From: Streptomyces sp. NBC_01142
Lineage (GTDB): Bacteria; Actinomycetota; Actinomycetes; Streptomycetales; Streptomycetaceae
Assembly (NCBI RefSeq): GCF_026341125.1
Contig: NZ_JAPEOR010000003.1
Span: 1,054,001-1,118,000 of the forward strand
DNA length: 64,000 nt
Reading direction: 5' to 3'
A program made the translations under genes and the position numbers. Below, one piece after another: positions 53,763 through 62,944 of the stretch. How positions within the stretch are numbered: position 1 is the first letter of the stretch; the number at the start of each line of letters is the position of its first letter. The notes under the pieces were generated by a model. That model was not told where the DNA came from. It worked only from the letters and a program-made list of their open reading frames with translations, and made no database searches.

Positions 53763-54574
53763 GGATCGACATCGAAGACCTGCACGTCGCGTACGGTGGC
53801 CGTACGGTCGTGGCGGGGGCGCATCTGCTCGCGGCCGAGGGCGAGATCACGGGCCTGGTCGGGCCGAACGGCAGCGGCAAGTCCACACTCCTGCGCACGG
53901 TCTACCGGCATCTGCGACCCATCACGGGCCGAGTGCTGCTGTCCGGCACCGACCTTCGCGAGCTCACCCCCGTTCAGACGGCTCGCCACGTGGCCCCACT
54001 GCCGCAGGAGCGGGGCGGCGACTTCGAGCTGACCGTGCGCGAGGTCGTCGCGATGGGCCGCACCCCCTACAAGCGGGCGTTCACGGGGGAGGACGCGACC
54101 GGCCGCGACACGATCGCGCGGGCCCTCATCGAGGTCGGCATGGACGGCCGGGCCAACCGCCGGTTCACGGAGCTGTCCGGCGGTGAACGCCAACGCGTCC
54201 TGCTGGCCCGCGCCTTCGCCCAGAACCCGGACGTCCTGGTCCTGGACGAGCCGACCAACCACCTCGACGTACGACACCAGGTGGAGTTGCTCGCCCTGCT
54301 GCGCGCCCGGCGCCGCACGACCCTGGTGTCGTTGCACGACCTCAACGCGGCCGCCTCCGTCTGCGACCGGCTGCACGTTCTGCACGGTGGCACCGTGGTT
54401 GCCTCCGGCCCGCCGCGGCAGGTGCTCACCCCTGCCCTGCTGGCCGAGGTGTTCGGCGTGCGCGCAGCAGTGGTGGACCACCCGCTGACCGGCGATCCGC
54501 TGATCGCCTTCGACCACCGGGCCCCGGCGGACGGGGTGGTGGGAGAGGACCTGGCCGCGGCGGCGGAAGCGTGA
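53759..54574 (+). CDS. FepC-type iron-siderophore ABC ATPase
   Basis: A 271-residue ABC ATPase of the FecE/FepC type: GLVGPNGSGKSTLLRTVYRH (Walker A), LPQERGGDFELTVREVVAMG (Q-loop), LSGGERQRVLLARAFAQNPD (signature) and VLVLDEPTNHLDVRHQ (Walker B). It would power ferric-siderophore uptake through a FecCD permease. The start is most likely TTG 53759, overlapping the permease stop by TTGA. Since the adjacent permease gene is broken, it may be an orphan serving another permease. Confidence 0.82.
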   Translation: MRIDIEDLHVAYGGRTVVAGAHLLAAEGEITGLVGPNGSGKSTLLRTVYRHLRPITGRVLLSGTDLRELTPVQTARHVAPLPQERGGDFELTVREVVAMGRTPYKRAFTGEDATGRDTIARALIEVGMDGRANRRFTELSGGERQRVLLARAFAQNPDVLVLDEPTNHLDVRHQVELLALLRARRRTTLVSLHDLNAAASVCDRLHVLHGGTVVASGPPRQVLTPALLAEVFGVRAAVVDHPLTGDPLIAFDHRAPADGVVGEDLAAAAEA

Positions 54575-54683
54575 GCCGGTGGCCGGTCCGGCTCATGCCC
54601 GCCTCCTGAGGGGCGGCCCCGCCGGCTGCTTGCGACGGGTGCCGCGGCCCGTTTTCTCCGCCGGGTCGCGGCACCTATCGACG

Positions 54684-54899
54684 TCAGGCCGCCGTCGGCT
54701 CGCCGACGCCGTACCCGGCCTCGACGATGGCGGCCCGCACCAGTTCGTCGTCCAGGTCGGCGCCGCGCACGGTGACGGCGTTCGCGGCGAGGTCGACGAC
54801 GACCTCGCTGACACCGGGCACGTCGGAGACCTCTTCGGTGATGCTCGCCGCGCAGTGCTCGCAGCTCATTCCCGTGACGTTGTAGCGCTTCTGGGCCAT
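54684..54899 (-). CDS. HMA-domain metal chaperone (CopZ-like)
   Basis: A 71-residue ferredoxin-like HMA protein: YNVTGMSCEHCAASITEEVS gives the metal-binding GMSCEHC pair, followed by VSEVVVDLAANAVTV and a C-terminal IVEAGYGV. Such proteins deliver Cu(I) to P-type ATPases or regulators; no ATPase is next to it. ATG 54899 follows AAGGAG at good spacing. Longer in-frame starts are not conserved. Confidence 0.88.
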   Translation of the reverse strand: MAQKRYNVTGMSCEHCAASITEEVSDVPGVSEVVVDLAANAVTVRGADLDDELVRAAIVEAGYGVGEPTAA

Positions 54900-55187
54900 G
54901 GGGTGACTCCTTGGTGCCAGCAGGGGCTTTTGGTGGCTTACGGATGGACGGGTGGAGGTGCTCAGGTCCGGAACCGCGCGCAGCAGCGGCACGTAGTAGC
55001 CGGGCGCGTACGACGGAAGCGGCCGTTCCACCTCAGCAGTCGGCCGAGCGGGAGGGTGAGTTCCGGAGAGTTGCTGTGACATGGAGCATCCGTTTCGGAG
55101 ACTTGCGGCGCGCGAGCGGGGGTATCCCCGGGTCAGTCCCGGCGGTCACACCCGTGAGCGCCCCCAAGCCCCGAAGGGTTGTGAACG

Positions 55188-55403
55188 ATGAGCGACATCG
55201 ATGGCCTGGAGCCCGTGGCGACGTTCTGTGGAAACTGCAATTGCGGCTGTCCGCAGTTGTTCGTCGACTCCGCTGCTCCGGTAGAGCGCCGCGTGGTTCT
55301 CACGGACGACTTCGGGCAGCGCGTGCAGATGAGTGCGGATCAGTTCTCGTCGCTGGTCGAGGATGCCAAGTCCGGAAAGCTGGACGGTTTAGCCACGGCC
55401 TGA
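55188..55403 (+). CDS. Cys-rich small protein
   Basis: A 71-residue acidic protein with the cluster FCGNCNCGCPQLF (Cys 14, 17, 19 and 21), then VERRVVLTDDFGQRVQMSAD and FSSLVEDAKSGKLDG. The Cys cluster may bind a metal or iron-sulfur centre. Very similar small proteins seem to exist in other Streptomyces, but I cannot name the family. It lies just before an ABC-exporter stump and an S26 peptidase gene, a setting that resembles peptide-export clusters, so a modified-peptide precursor is also conceivable. ATG 55188 follows a GAAGGG-like site. Confidence 0.7.
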   Translation: MSDIDGLEPVATFCGNCNCGCPQLFVDSAAPVERRVVLTDDFGQRVQMSADQFSSLVEDAKSGKLDGLATA

Positions 55404-55565
55404 CGCCTCCCTCCGGTCCGTGGCCGGTGGGCGGCCGGTTTCGGTGCACGGTGTGGGGGACGGACTCTTCCGCAGCCTGCGCCGGCACCGGCGAACGCGC
55501 CGGCGCGGACCGCTGCAGGGGGAGGGGTGGTCACATGGCGGACCTCCGGCGGAAGTTGGGGGGAA

Positions 55566-55706
55566 CAGACCGACCTGATCGTGGTGCTGGCGGCAGGACA
55601 GGTCGTCGAACGAGTCAGCCACGCGGCCCTCATGACGGCGGGCGGAGAGTACGCGCGGCTGTTCGCCCTCCAGGCGTCCGGCTACCGGGTGGAGGACAGT
55701 CGGCCC
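55566..55706 (+). pseudogene. C-terminal stump of an ABC exporter
   Basis: The frame reads TDLIVVLAAGQVVERVSHAA, then LMTAGGEYARLFALQASGYR, the end of a fused permease-ATPase exporter just after the H-loop region. The Walker motifs and membrane part are missing; the upstream joint lies near 55560. Confidence 0.75.
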
Positions 55707-55729
55707 GGTATCGAGGAAGTAGGCCGCCG

Positions 55730-56203
55730 GTGGCGCGCCGTAGGTACTGGGCCGTGTCCGCCACCGCGCTCAGCCTGGCGGGCGTCGCCGTGCTGCTGCG
55801 GTACACGGTGGTCCGGGTAACCGTGCGCGGCAGCAGCATGGCACCGGTGTGCGAGGCCGGTGCCCGGGTCCTCGTACACCGCGGCGGCCGGATCGCGGTG
55901 GGGCGGGTGGTCGTGCTGGAGTGCCCCGTGCCGGCCGTGAGCCGGCACCTGCCGTCGGTGCACCGCGCCGCCTCGTCCCGCGCGGTGGCGGCCCGGCGGT
56001 GGATCATCAAACGCGTGGGGCGGTCCCCGGCGACCCAGCCCGCTGGACCGCGTGCCGGCCCTGGACCGTCAGCGGACCACATGGTGCCGCCTGGTCGACT
56101 CGTCCTCCTCGGCGACAATCCGATGAACAGTGACGACTCGCGCCAGGCGGGCTACTTCCCGGTGGAACGGGTGCTGGGCACGGTGGTCGGGCACCAAGCT
56201 TGA
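55730..56203 (+). CDS. S26 signal-peptidase-like protease
   Basis: A 157-residue membrane protease of family S26. One N-terminal helix (YWAVSATALSLAGVAVLLRY) is followed by the catalytic Ser in VTVRGSSMAPVCEAG, the general-base Lys in RWIIKRVG and the conserved LVLLGDNPMNSDDSRQAGYF. It cleaves signal or leader peptides at the outer face of the membrane. Streptomyces have small S26 enzymes linked to single exporters or to Ni-superoxide-dismutase maturation; here an ABC stump sits directly upstream. Start GTG 55730 has GAGGAAG before it. Confidence 0.82.
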   Translation: MARRRYWAVSATALSLAGVAVLLRYTVVRVTVRGSSMAPVCEAGARVLVHRGGRIAVGRVVVLECPVPAVSRHLPSVHRAASSRAVAARRWIIKRVGRSPATQPAGPRAGPGPSADHMVPPGRLVLLGDNPMNSDDSRQAGYFPVERVLGTVVGHQA

Positions 56204-56321
56204 TCTCTGCGCTATGAAGCAAGCGCGATGCAACGGCTGGCGACACCACCGCCAACCCGCAAAGGAGCCCCTGAACAGTAGCGATAGCGAAGCGTGAACG
56301 GAGTACTAATAGGCTGATCCT

Positions 56322-57437
56322 ATGTCTCCCACGTTGAGTTCCACGAGAACCCGCGCCGCCCTCCACGCATCGGCGCGTGTCTCCGTTGAGTTGCTGCTGG
56401 TCCTCGTGATGGCTGCGGTGGCCCTGTGGGTTCTGGGCCGGATGTGGTCGGTCGTCTGGCCGCTCATAGTGGGCCTGTTCCTCACGACGTTGACGTGGCC
56501 CCTGGCTCGTTTCCTGCGTCGGCACGGGTGGCGTCCCGCCCTGGCCGCGTCGGTGGTGACCGTGCTGTTCCTCCTGGTCGCTACGGGCATCGTGGCGCTG
56601 ATCGCGGTGCCGGTGGCGGCCGAGTCCGGCGAGCTGACCGACGGTGTGGTCGAAGGCATCCACAAGGTGCGCGAGTGGGCCGCCGGGCCGCCGCTGAACA
56701 TCGGCGACGACCAGATCACAGGAGCCTTCGACGCCGCGGTCGCCCGCATGCAAAACAGCGTCGGCAGCATGGTCACCACTGTCGTCACGGGGGTGAGCAC
56801 CGTGGTCAACGGCGTGGTCACTGCCGTCCTGGCGCTCTTCCTGATGTTCTTCTTCCTCAAAGACGGCCCGCGGTTCCTGCCGTGGCTCAGCCGCCAGCTG
56901 CCCGGCCGGCTCGCCACCGACGTCCCGATCGTGGCCGCGCGCGGTTGGGACACTCTGAGCGCGTTCGTGCGTTCCCAGGCATTCGTCGGCCTGCTCGACG
57001 CCGTCCTCATCGGCCTCGGCCTGTGGGTCCTGGGGGTTCCACTGGTACTCCCGCTGGCGGTGCTGACCTTTGTCTCCGCGTTCGTGCCGATCGTGGGTGC
57101 CCTGTTCGCCGGTTTGGTCGCGGTGCTCATCGCGTTGGTCTCGAACGGCCTGACGGACGCGCTGATCGTGCTGGCGATCATCGTCGTGGTGCAGCAGCTC
57201 GAGGGCAACGTGTTCCAGCCCATGATCCAAAGCCGCGGGCTCGGCCTGCACGCGGCGGTGGTCCTGCTGGCGGTCACGTTGGGCGGCAGTCTGGCCGGCG
57301 TCGTGGGCAGTCTGCTCGCGGTACCGGTAGCCGCGCTGATCGCGGTGGTCTGGAACTACCTGCGCGAGCAGCTCAGTGATCCGCCGCAGGAGCCGGAGAC
57401 CGACGAGTCGCACACCGCAGCCGCTGTCCCGTCGTGA
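56322..57437 (+). CDS. AI-2E family (PerM/YdiK) membrane transporter
   Basis: A 371-residue polytopic membrane protein: paired N-terminal helices (VELLLVLVMAAVALWVLGRM, VWPLIVGLFLTTLTWPLARF), a short extracellular-like region, then FLMFFFLKDGPRFLPWL and the conserved C-terminal VPLVLPLAVLTFVSAFVPIV and QLEGNVFQPMIQSRGLGLH. This is the family once linked to AI-2 export; many members are ion or small-molecule transporters of unknown substrate. It is a single gene, with no clear ribosome site before ATG 56322. Confidence 0.85.
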   Translation: MSPTLSSTRTRAALHASARVSVELLLVLVMAAVALWVLGRMWSVVWPLIVGLFLTTLTWPLARFLRRHGWRPALAASVVTVLFLLVATGIVALIAVPVAAESGELTDGVVEGIHKVREWAAGPPLNIGDDQITGAFDAAVARMQNSVGSMVTTVVTGVSTVVNGVVTAVLALFLMFFFLKDGPRFLPWLSRQLPGRLATDVPIVAARGWDTLSAFVRSQAFVGLLDAVLIGLGLWVLGVPLVLPLAVLTFVSAFVPIVGALFAGLVAVLIALVSNGLTDALIVLAIIVVVQQLEGNVFQPMIQSRGLGLHAAVVLLAVTLGGSLAGVVGSLLAVPVAALIAVVWNYLREQLSDPPQEPETDESHTAAAVPS

Positions 57438-57860
57438 GAGCCACGACGGGTCCGGACGGCGGCGGCATGGTTACGGTCCAAGGCGGGAGCCGTTGTTCCC
57501 GGCGTCGGGGGACAACGGCGTCACCTGTATCTCAGCCTCGTGGCTCGACAGCCTTCATGTCGTCCGCGGTGATTTCGAACCGGATCAGGCCTGGCGGCCC
57601 CTCGATGAGATCAGTCATGGCAAGCGCAACGGCATGACAGTGCTGGGCGAAGCGGACCTGGGGTGCTCGGACCGGGGGTAACTACGCGGCTGCGCGGCCT
57701 TGTTCGTTCACGGTGTCGGCACACGATGGGCGCAGCGTGTCCACGCAGTGCGGCCCGGTGCATGGAAGGCTCCCAGAGTTCGAACAACCGTACTTGCGTC
57801 CCTGCACCCGCTGTTGAGGGCATGGGGACGCCCGTCCAGGGAGAGGACACCCCCCACACC
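57438..57860. other. 423-base stretch without a clear gene
   Basis: The right part should carry the promoter of the endonuclease gene. On the minus strand, 57532-57618 encodes a 28-residue peptide starting MTDLIEGPPGLIRFEITADD that looks like a protein N-terminus but has no ribosome site; it may be a gene stump. Confidence 0.35.
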
Positions 57861-58718
57861 ATGTCCACCCACCGCTTGCACCGTCGTAAACCCTGGCGCA
57901 TGGCCGCCGTCGCCGTGGCCGCTGCGGGCATCGCCGCACCTACCGCCGCGATCGCCACCCAGACTTCCCCCACGCCCGTCCACACCCGGTCGGCGGCCGC
58001 AGTGGGTGCGTTTGACGACACCTACTACAAGGACGCGCTGGGCAAGACCGGCCCGGAACTCAAGAAGGCGCTGCACACCATAGTCAGCGACCAGACCAAA
58101 CTCTCCTACGACGAGGTCTGGGACGCCCTGAAGGCCACTGACGAGGACCCCAAGAACTCCGCGAACGTCATCCTCCTCTACACCGGCCGGTCACAGAGCA
58201 AAGACAGCAACGGCGCCGGGAACGACGACTGGAACCGCGAGCACGTGTGGGCCAAGTCCCACGGCGACCTCGGCACGGACGTAGGCCCGGGCACGGACGT
58301 CCACCACCTGCGCCCGGCAGACGTGTCGGTGAACAGCACCCGTGGGAACAAGGACTTCGACGCCGGCGGCGACGCGGTAGAGGAAGCGCCGGGAAACTAC
58401 TCCGACAGTGACTCGTTCGAGCCTCGCGACGCGGTCAAGGGCGATGTCGCACGCATGATCTTCTACATGGCTGTCCGCTATGACGGCGAGGACGGTTTCG
58501 TGGACCTCGAGCCCAACGACAAGGTCGGCAACGGCTCCGCCCCGCACATCGGCCGTCTGTCGGTCCTGAAGGAATGGAGCAAGCAGGACCCGCCGGACGC
58601 CCTCGAGCAGAAGCGCAACCAGATCATCTACGACACGTTCCAGCACAACCGGAACCCGTTCATCGACCATCCCGAATGGGTCGACGAGATCTGGAAGAAG
58701 GACAACGCCTCGACCTGA
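57861..58718 (+). CDS. Secreted endonuclease I-family nuclease
   Basis: A 285-residue exported nuclease of the endonuclease I (EndA) family. An N-terminal signal region (KPWRMAAVAVAAAGIAAPTA) is followed by NDDWNREHVWAKSHGDLG, where His and nearby residues form the catalytic His-Me metal site, then GTDVHHLRPADVSVNSTRGN and FYMAVRYDGEDGFVDLEPND, and EQKRNQIIYDTFQHNRNPFI with the family's closing NRNPFIDHPEW. It degrades DNA or RNA outside the cell, typically for phosphate supply. A terminator follows. Confidence 0.9.
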   Translation: MSTHRLHRRKPWRMAAVAVAAAGIAAPTAAIATQTSPTPVHTRSAAAVGAFDDTYYKDALGKTGPELKKALHTIVSDQTKLSYDEVWDALKATDEDPKNSANVILLYTGRSQSKDSNGAGNDDWNREHVWAKSHGDLGTDVGPGTDVHHLRPADVSVNSTRGNKDFDAGGDAVEEAPGNYSDSDSFEPRDAVKGDVARMIFYMAVRYDGEDGFVDLEPNDKVGNGSAPHIGRLSVLKEWSKQDPPDALEQKRNQIIYDTFQHNRNPFIDHPEWVDEIWKKDNAST

Positions 58719-58731
58719 CCAGACCTCCTCA

Positions 58732-58765
58732 GAGGGTGGCGCATCCACAGCGACGCGCCACCCTC
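58732..58765. terminator. Hairpin terminator after the endonuclease gene
   Basis: GAGGGTGGCGC and GCGCCACCCTC pair perfectly around a 12-base loop, beginning 14 bases past the stop at 58718. Confidence 0.75.
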
Positions 58766-58862
58766 GGGGGCGCCGCCACGCTTGGGCCGCTTCGATCGGG
58801 GCTCCGAGCCCGTTGCGCGCGAGTGCCGCGCCCTCGGCGTCCGGGGCATCGTGAACACCCGA

Positions 58863-59315
58863 TCAGTCAGTGTGCGCCGGTGTGGAGAAGTACGAGTGGG
58901 ATGTCGGCAGAAACATCAGCACAGCTGCGCAGATGGCCAGCAGATCGTGGATGACCTCGGGTATCGCAGAACTCTCGATGCCGCTCATACTCACGCTGTT
59001 GAGGAGCCAGAGGGCACTGAGAGCGCCGACGACAGCCAGCACGATCCGCGCCCAGTTACGGCCTGCACGCATGCTGAGGGCGAAGCCCAGCCACAGCGCA
59101 TTCACGACCACCAGGGCACCGGCCGAAGTAGCCAGTTGCCGTTTCGCGCCGCGCAGGCCCATCTCGTGACGCATTTCCTCAAACCCTGTGGGGTGAATGA
59201 CCCACGCCCACAGTCCCCAGCCGATCACGTCCACGGCAATCGCCACGACTGACAGCGTGAACGCCAACCCCACGGCCCTCGGCGACCGAGACCTGTCCAG
59301 TTCTGCGCGGGCCAT
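58863..59315 (-). CDS. Small integral membrane protein
   Basis: A 150-residue protein with four predicted helices: VGLAFTLSVVAIAVDVIGWG, ATSAGALVVVNALWLGFALS, ARIVLAVVGALSALWLLNSV and VIHDLLAICAAVLMFLPTS. Both ends are polar. The pattern (membrane protein with a helix starting after GRNWARIVL) is frequent in actinobacteria and unassigned. The ATG at 59315 has GGAGAAGGAG upstream; further in-frame starts are not supported. Confidence 0.7.
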   Translation of the reverse strand: MARAELDRSRSPRAVGLAFTLSVVAIAVDVIGWGLWAWVIHPTGFEEMRHEMGLRGAKRQLATSAGALVVVNALWLGFALSMRAGRNWARIVLAVVGALSALWLLNSVSMSGIESSAIPEVIHDLLAICAAVLMFLPTSHSYFSTPAHTD

Positions 59316-59743
59316 CTGTGCTCCTTCTCCGGGGAAACTGACAGTCGGGGGCGCACTCGAAGAGGGGATCTGCCAGGCCGCCGTTCCCTCCGGGAACCGC
59401 CCGCCTGTCGGAACTCGGCACGTGGTCCGCAGCCCAGGCTTGCGCGGCTCAGCGGCATGTCGGACACGCCAGCAGACCGCTTGTTGCACCCCGTTCGGTG
59501 TAGGCGTGAGAGCAGCCTGTCCCGCTCGACCACGCAGCAACCCGCGGAGATCCGCAAGCTCTCGAGCCTACGGGGCGACCGGTGGGGTCAGGCGGGGGCG
59601 CCGCCTCGGTTGGGCCAGGCTTCCGCGGACCCGCCGAGACTGCACGCTCCCCATCTCGTGGTTTTACGACAGGCTCGAAGTGGCCCGGCACGAGAGGCTG
59701 ATCGCGAAGGGAAGCTGCCGCCTGGGTGGAGGGCTGGCGCGTG
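59316..59743. other. 428-base stretch with a possible IS21 remnant
   Basis: Most of it shows no gene. Near 59660-59735 the plus strand reads FYDRLEVARHERLIAKGSCR, which resembles a piece of IS21-type IstA transposase (...VARHERL...). The rest is presumably promoter for the membrane-protein gene; a small palindrome GTTCCC-TCC-GGGAAC lies at 59383-59397. Confidence 0.35.
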
Positions 59744-60643
59744 TCACATCGGTCCGCTGGATGCGGACTTCGTGGGGCGGGGTGCCGTGGTGACGTGGTC
59801 GGCCTGGTGTGCCGGCGATTCCCGGCGGTGTGTCGCGTTGAGGGTGCCGAGCAGGGAGAGCGCCTGAGCGCTGGGGCTTCCGGGTTCTGCGTGGTAGATC
59901 ACGAGCTGTTGACCAGGTGCTCCGCGGACGTCGAAGGACTGGTAGTTCAGGGACAGGGCTCCGACTTCGGGGTGGATGAGTTCTTTGGCGTCGCGGGTCT
60001 TTCCATAGACGGTGTGCGAGGTCCAGAGCGTGGCGAATTCCTCGCTGGTATCGATGAGGGTACGCACCAGTTCGTGCAGCGGCGGGTAGTGGGGTTCGAG
60101 GCCGGTGGTCTGGCGCATGTGGGAGACGACTGACTCGGCCGCGCGGTGCCATTGGGCGTAGAAGCTTCGGCCTGCGGGGTCGAGAAAGGTCATACGGGCG
60201 AGGTTGTCCGCTTCCCGGAACGGGGAGAAGAGGGCGTCGGCCAGGACGTTTGCCGCCAGGAGGTCCAGAGCGGGGTTGAGGACGAACGCGGGAGTGTTCG
60301 TGTACCCGTCGAGCAACTGTCTCAGCACGGGACTTGCGGTCTCCGCCGGTTGCCTTCGGTGGCTGTCCGACACGGTGCCGGCCAGGCGGTACAGATGGTC
60401 GCGCTCCTCGTGGCTCATGCGCAGGGCTTCACCGAGGGCGTCGAGGATCTGGGGCGAGGGGCTGTGCTCGCGGCCCTGTTCCAGACGGGTGTAGTAGTCG
60501 GCGCTCATGCCGGCCAGAACGGCGACCTCTTCCCGCCGCAGCCCTGCCACCCGGCGTCGGCCGTAGGAGGCCAGCCCTACGTCGCCCGGCCTCAGTCGTG
60601 CGCGGTGCGCGCGAAGGAAGTCCCCTAGATCGTTACTGGTCAT
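59744..60643 (-). CDS. XRE-family regulator with MmyB-like ligand domain
   Basis: A 299-residue regulator. Residues 1-85 are a helix-turn-helix domain (LRREEVAVLAGMSADYYTRL, EQGREHSPSPQILDALGEAL). The rest is the MmyB-like (fatty-acid-binding PAS-type) domain with PAFVLNPALDLLAANVLADA, FYAQWHRAAESVVSHMRQTT and LIHPEVGALSLNYQSFDVRG, typical of a large actinobacterial group. It is divergent to the SDR/NTF2 operon and probably controls it. It begins at ATG 60643. Confidence 0.88.
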   Translation of the reverse strand: MTSNDLGDFLRAHRARLRPGDVGLASYGRRRVAGLRREEVAVLAGMSADYYTRLEQGREHSPSPQILDALGEALRMSHEERDHLYRLAGTVSDSHRRQPAETASPVLRQLLDGYTNTPAFVLNPALDLLAANVLADALFSPFREADNLARMTFLDPAGRSFYAQWHRAAESVVSHMRQTTGLEPHYPPLHELVRTLIDTSEEFATLWTSHTVYGKTRDAKELIHPEVGALSLNYQSFDVRGAPGQQLVIYHAEPGSPSAQALSLLGTLNATHRRESPAHQADHVTTAPRPTKSASSGPM

Positions 60644-61006
60644 CTTTACAGGCTAGAGCGGCTCTCGGTGGTGTGCCTGGGTGCGCCGTACCCAGGCACA
60701 GCCTGTCCTGGCCGATCCTTTCGTCATCTCCCAGACTCCGAAGAGCATCCGTGAACGGAAACGGGACGTGGTGAGCGAGCAGTCGAGCTCCGCGGGAGGG
60801 GCCGGGGTTGGCCGCAGACAGGCCGATTGCGCACTCGCGACCGCCGTGATGCGGCCCGCAGCAGCATCGCAGTTCCCCTTGCCGGCCGCTACAAGATGAC
60901 CGGCAGTCCCCTCGACGGTGTGGATCACACCGGTTTCACCACCACGGGCGACATCCGTCACGAAGTGCTCCCCCAAGAGCACCCGTTCTCTACAAGGAGT
61001 AAAAGC
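60644..61006. other. 363-base divergent intergenic region
   Basis: Between the XRE regulator and the SDR gene. It should contain both promoters and the operator. Short open frames on both strands lack ribosome sites and recognisable sequence. Confidence 0.5.
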
Positions 61007-61741
61007 ATGACGCGGGCAACCAAGGCTGTAGCGATCACCGGTGCGAGCAGCGGTATCGGTGAGGCGACGGCACGCCGTCTGGCGACAGACGGACACCGGA
61101 TCTTTCTCGGGGCACGACGAACCGACCGGCTGGAGCGGCTGGTCGAGGAGATCACCAGCGAGGGCGGGACCGCCTCCTTCCAGAAGCTGGATGTCACCGA
61201 CGCGGCAAGCATGCGTGCGTTCATCGATGCGGCGTGTTCCGCGTACGGACGGATCGATGCCGTCGTAAGTAACGCGGGCGTGATGCCTCTCTCTCCGCTG
61301 GAAGCGCTGAAGACCGATGAGTGGGACCGCATGATCGACGTGAACGTCCGGGGAGTCCTGCACGCAATCGCCGCCGCCCTGCCCGCGATGCGCGCACAGG
61401 GCGGTGGGCACTTCGTGAACATCGCCTCCGTCGGCGCATACGAGGTCTCGCCCACCGCCGCCGTCTACTGCGCCACCAAGTTCGCCGTCCGGGCGATCTC
61501 CGAAGGACTGCGCCAGGAATCCGGCGGAGACATCCGGGTCACCCTCGTCTCTCCGGGCGTGACCGAGTCCGAACTCGCCGACAGCATCTCCGACCCCGAG
61601 GCCAGGGAGGCGATGAAGACCTACCGCGCCGTAGCGCTGCCCGCCTCGGCCGTCGCGGACGCCATTGCCTACGCCCTCGCCCAGCCCTCACAGGTCGACC
61701 TGAATGAAATCGTGATCCGTCCCGCCGCAAGCGCCCAGTGA
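61007..61741 (+). CDS. Short-chain dehydrogenase/reductase
   Basis: A 244-residue classical SDR: AITGASSGIGEATARRLATD (cofactor-binding GxxxGxG), VVSNAGVMPLSPLE, and the catalytic IASVGAYEVSPTAAVYCATK with Ser, Tyr and Lys (YxxxK). The R at the end of beta-2 (GARRTDRLERL) favours NADP. Substrate unknown. ATG 61007 follows AAGGAG at good spacing. It forms an operon with the NTF2-like gene starting 20 bases after its stop, under likely control of the divergent XRE regulator. Confidence 0.88.
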   Translation: MTRATKAVAITGASSGIGEATARRLATDGHRIFLGARRTDRLERLVEEITSEGGTASFQKLDVTDAASMRAFIDAACSAYGRIDAVVSNAGVMPLSPLEALKTDEWDRMIDVNVRGVLHAIAAALPAMRAQGGGHFVNIASVGAYEVSPTAAVYCATKFAVRAISEGLRQESGGDIRVTLVSPGVTESELADSISDPEAREAMKTYRAVALPASAVADAIAYALAQPSQVDLNEIVIRPAASAQ

Positions 61742-61761
61742 CCCACCTCGGAAGGACAGAC

Positions 61762-62235
61762 ATGCCGCCCACTGACGCCGACTACGACAGCCTGGTGCGA
61801 AGACTGCGGGAACTGGAGGACAAAGAAGCTCTGCGCGCCCTCATGATCCACGGATGGAGGGCGCTGGACCGTAAGGACTGGCAGACCTGGAGCGAATGTT
61901 GGGCCGAGGAGGCGGTCCTCGAGTTCGGGCCTTGGGAGAAGACCCACGGGAAGGACGCTGTCCGGGCGAAGGTGGCAGCGGCGGAATCGCCCTATCCGAG
62001 CATGCAGCACCACATCCTGAACATGCATTTCGACGTAGAGGGCGACCGGGCGACCGGCATCGGCTACATGTGGTTCGTCGCGGTCACCGAACCCGGGAAG
62101 ACCTCTTCCCCCTACTCCATGGGCGGCCCCTACGACTGGGAGTTCAGGCGGAGCCCGAACGGCTGGCTCCTGACCCGCCAACGGCTCGGCGTCTGGTGGA
62201 CAAACGGCGAAGACACCCAGAGGGCCTTCGAGTAG
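61762..62235 (+). CDS. NTF2/SnoaL-like protein
   Basis: A 157-residue protein with the NTF2-like cone fold (SnoaL_4 type): LEDKEALRALMIHGWRALDR, WQTWSECWAEEAVLEFGPWE, AVRAKVAAAESPYPSMQHHI and the closing beta-strands DVEGDRATGIGYMWFVAVTE and WLLTRQRLGVWW. Members are cyclases, isomerases, dehydratases or binding proteins; the residues here do not decide. It is co-transcribed with the SDR gene. Confidence 0.8.
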   Translation: MPPTDADYDSLVRRLRELEDKEALRALMIHGWRALDRKDWQTWSECWAEEAVLEFGPWEKTHGKDAVRAKVAAAESPYPSMQHHILNMHFDVEGDRATGIGYMWFVAVTEPGKTSSPYSMGGPYDWEFRRSPNGWLLTRQRLGVWWTNGEDTQRAFE

Positions 62236-62944
62236 ACACCGGTCCCCGCTTCGCAGGACGCCCTCCGCTGGTTGCCTCGATCGATGCTCGTTCGCATCTG
62301 CTGGCCGAGCACCTTCTTGTGTCGGCACCGGTCAGCAACGGGCTGGGCAGAATCTCTCCGCCCGGCCCGTATCGGGGGCGCCGGCGTTTGCGTCCAGCGC
62401 ATGCCGATGACCGAGAGTCGGTCTCCGCCTTTTCCCCGGACGGGACGCGGTACGTGAACGGCACGTGCGGGTCCGCGTGCTGTACCTCGCGGCCAGGACG
62501 GACGCCGGCTGGCGGACCACGGCTTCGGCGATCCTCTCGTCCTGACCGGGTCTTCCGCGGCCCGCGGGTACGCCGTCCGGGAGCTCATGTGCCGCCCGTC
62601 AGGTCTCCGTTCCATGAGGCCGGGGCCGCGGCCGTCCTGCGCGTCCTCGGACGCTGAAGACCGTTCATGGCGCGCATGTCGAGGAGCGCGGCCGTCTCCT
62701 GGAGGCGTCGCCCCGGCCGGCCCCCTCCCCCTCCCGGCCGAGGGCACGGGTGAGACGCCGGGCACGTGTGACTGCGCCCCAAAGGTGGCACATGAGTCCG
62801 GCGGGTCACGCGAAAGGTGATCTTCTGTGCGGCGCCGGTCGCACCCGGTCAGGCTCTCTTACGAGAACGGGGGTGGGCCACCGGCCCCCGCCTCGGCAGC
62901 CGGCCGCGTGCTGTCGGACGGCAGGTGGCCGAAGGGGAGAAGTC
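62236..62944. other. 709-base stretch without a clear gene
   Basis: No open frame on either strand has a convincing start and recognisable sequence, and I found no strong hairpin or RNA. The right end should contain the promoter of the polyprenyl-synthase operon. Confidence 0.4.

Noticed and set aside
57532..57618. 28-codon minus-strand frame (MTDLIEGPP...)
   Set aside because: It reads like a protein start but has no ribosome site and stops after 28 codons; at most a gene stump.
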